64,000 nucleotides of DNA from Pseudomonas sp. Tri1. GTDB taxonomy: Bacteria > Pseudomonadota > Gammaproteobacteria > Pseudomonadales > Pseudomonadaceae. A program made the position numbers and the translations under genes. The notes beneath the pieces are model-generated. The model saw only the letters and a list, made by a program, of their open reading frames with translations, ran no database searches and had not been told where the DNA came from. The stretch spans positions 3,890,001-3,954,000 of the forward strand of contig NZ_CP072913.1 of NCBI RefSeq assembly GCF_017968885.1. The letters run 5' to 3'. This document shows, piece after piece, positions 62,710-64,000 of the stretch (position 1 is its first letter; every line of letters starts with the position of its first letter).

Positions 62710-64000
62710 AGATTCTCGCGATCCGCCTCAAGAACCTCGCCTCCCTGGCTGGGCCTTTCGACATCGATTTCACTGCCGAACCCTTGGCCAGCGCCGGCCT
62801 GTTTGCCATCACCGGCCCCACGGGCGCCGGCAAGAGCACGCTGCTCGACGCCTTGTGCCTGGCGTTGTTCGGCGCCGTGCCGCGCCTCAACAACACCGGG
62901 CGTGACGCCAAGGTCCCAGACGCCGACGGCGAAATCGCCACGGGCGACCCGCGCACACTGTTGCGCCGTGGTACCGGCGATGGCTATGCCGAAGTGGATT
63001 TTCGCGGCATCGACGGGCGCCGCTATCGCGCCCGCTGGGAAGCCAATCGCGCCCGGGAAAAGGCCGGTGGCAAGCTGCAAGCCAGCCGCCAGAGCCTGCG
63101 GGACCTGGACAACGATCAACTGCTGGCGAGCCAGAAAGGCGAATACAAGGCCCAGCTCGAAGCAGCCCTGGGCCTGAACTTCGAACAGTTCACCCGCGCC
63201 GTGCTGCTGGCCCAGAGCGAGTTCAGCGCGTTTCTCAAGGCCGATGACAACGACCGCAGCGAACTGCTGGAAAAACTCACCGACACCGCCCTGTACACCC
63301 GCCTCGGTCGCCGCGCCTTCGACAAGGCCAAACAAGCCAAGGAAACCCACAAGCAATTGCAGGACCAGGCCACCGGCGTCACCCCGCTGGCACCCGAGGC
63401 CAGGGCCGAGCTGGACCAGCGCTTCAACGACGCCCAGCAGCAACTCAAGACCCAACAGGCACAACTCAAGCAGTTGGAGCTGCAACACACCTGGCTCAAG
63501 GACTTGCGCCAGTTGCAGGACGAACAGACCAGCGCCGCCGAACAGCTGCAACAGGCCCAAGCCGATTGGGACGCCCTGGCCGACGAGCGCCTGAAACTGA
63601 CGCGCCTGGAACAACTGGCACCGCAGCGGCATCAGTTCATTCGCCAGACGGAACTGACCCGCCAGCTCGAACCGTTAGCGGTACAGATCCAGCACCTCGC
63701 CCAGCAACAGGTCGACCTGCATGCACAACAGACCGCGCTGGAAAACGGCCTGGGCGATGCGCAACGGGCACTGGCCGCAGCCCGCCAACACAGTGCCGAG
63801 AGCGCACCGCTGCTGCGCCAGGCCTTCGACGAGCAAAATACCCTCGCCCGCCTCGCCATGGACGTCAGCCAGGGCGCCGAGCGCCAGGAACAGGCGCAAC
63901 AGGCTTGCAGCGAAGGTCAACGCACGATTGACAGCCTGCTTGAACAGCAAAGGCTGGTGGCCGAGCGCTTGCAGCGAATCGCCGATGCGCTTGAACACAG
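62706..64000 (+). CDS. sbcC: SbcC, exonuclease ATPase subunit, partial (3' end outside window)
   Basis: This is the Rad50-like ATPase of SbcCD; the first 431 codons are visible. Walker A GPTGAGKST lies at residues 37-45, the Q-loop type segment AQSEFSAFLKADDNDRSELL follows, and from about residue 215 the sequence becomes a Gln/Leu/Glu-rich coiled coil. The ATG at 62706 overlaps the sbcD stop. The frame is open to the window end. Confidence 0.96.
   Translation, partial: MKILAIRLKNLASLAGPFDIDFTAEPLASAGLFAITGPTGAGKSTLLDALCLALFGAVPRLNNTGRDAKVPDADGEIATGDPRTLLRRGTGDGYAEVDFRGIDGRRYRARWEANRAREKAGGKLQASRQSLRDLDNDQLLASQKGEYKAQLEAALGLNFEQFTRAVLLAQSEFSAFLKADDNDRSELLEKLTDTALYTRLGRRAFDKAKQAKETHKQLQDQATGVTPLAPEARAELDQRFNDAQQQLKTQQAQLKQLELQHTWLKDLRQLQDEQTSAAEQLQQAQADWDALADERLKLTRLEQLAPQRHQFIRQTELTRQLEPLAVQIQHLAQQQVDLHAQQTALENGLGDAQRALAAARQHSAESAPLLRQAFDEQNTLARLAMDVSQGAERQEQAQQACSEGQRTIDSLLEQQRLVAERLQRIADALEH

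Overview
The window looks like a chromosomal segment of a denitrifying Pseudomonas, most likely from the fluorescens complex. The evidence is high GC, the REP family built on GTGGGAGC...GCTCGCGAT, a heme-cd1 nitrite reductase cluster in the P. aeruginosa gene order, a complete Hxc/Vre phosphate-starvation locus and a ptxS-kguEKTD cluster. The species is inference, not seen.

Layout. (1) 1-10977: denitrification. nirP(norF)-like, nirO(norE)-like and nirQ run leftward. An ANR/DNR-type box lies in the divergent gap before nirSMCFDLGHJEN, which encodes cytochrome cd1, its electron donors and the heme d1 pathway. (2) 10991-11690: a tandem array of REP pairs with a 133/134-bp period, between convergent nirN and pdtA. 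(3) 11710-39008: a phosphate-starvation secretion island. It holds a giant two-partner-secretion adhesin (PdtA-like), a DING phosphate-binding/phosphatase protein (LapA-like), a full set of Hxc-type type II secretion genes (S R Q Z Y X T V P U W) and the cell-surface signalling genes vreR, vreI and vreA. PHO-box-like sites precede pdtA and vreA, and a shared 15-16-nt element lies in both divergent hxc gaps. hxcX (GspK-like) carries a one-base frameshift in a short homopolymer. No TpsB partner for the adhesin is in the window. (4) 39088-42708: a small secreted protein, an AhpD-like protein divergent from a MocR-type regulator, an ABM-domain protein and a secreted cupin. (5) 42889-47757: the large NAD-dependent glutamate dehydrogenase, with a terminator, followed by a small acidic protein gene at 48202-48555. 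(6) 48703-54070: ptxS and kguEKTD for 2-ketogluconate use, with two perfect PtxS-type palindromes. (7) 54453-61293: a MoxR/DUF58/VWA/TPR/BatD operon. (8) 61465-64000: sbcD and the start of sbcC.

How they work together. The nir genes build and feed the periplasmic nitrite reductase. Vre would sense and relay a surface or periplasmic signal to turn on Hxc and its likely substrates under phosphate limitation; this is inferred from the P. aeruginosa system. The kgu genes import 2-ketogluconate, phosphorylate it and reduce it to 6-phosphogluconate. REP pairs sit in many intergenic gaps, including inside the nir and hxc operons, and one has become the 3' end of kguK.
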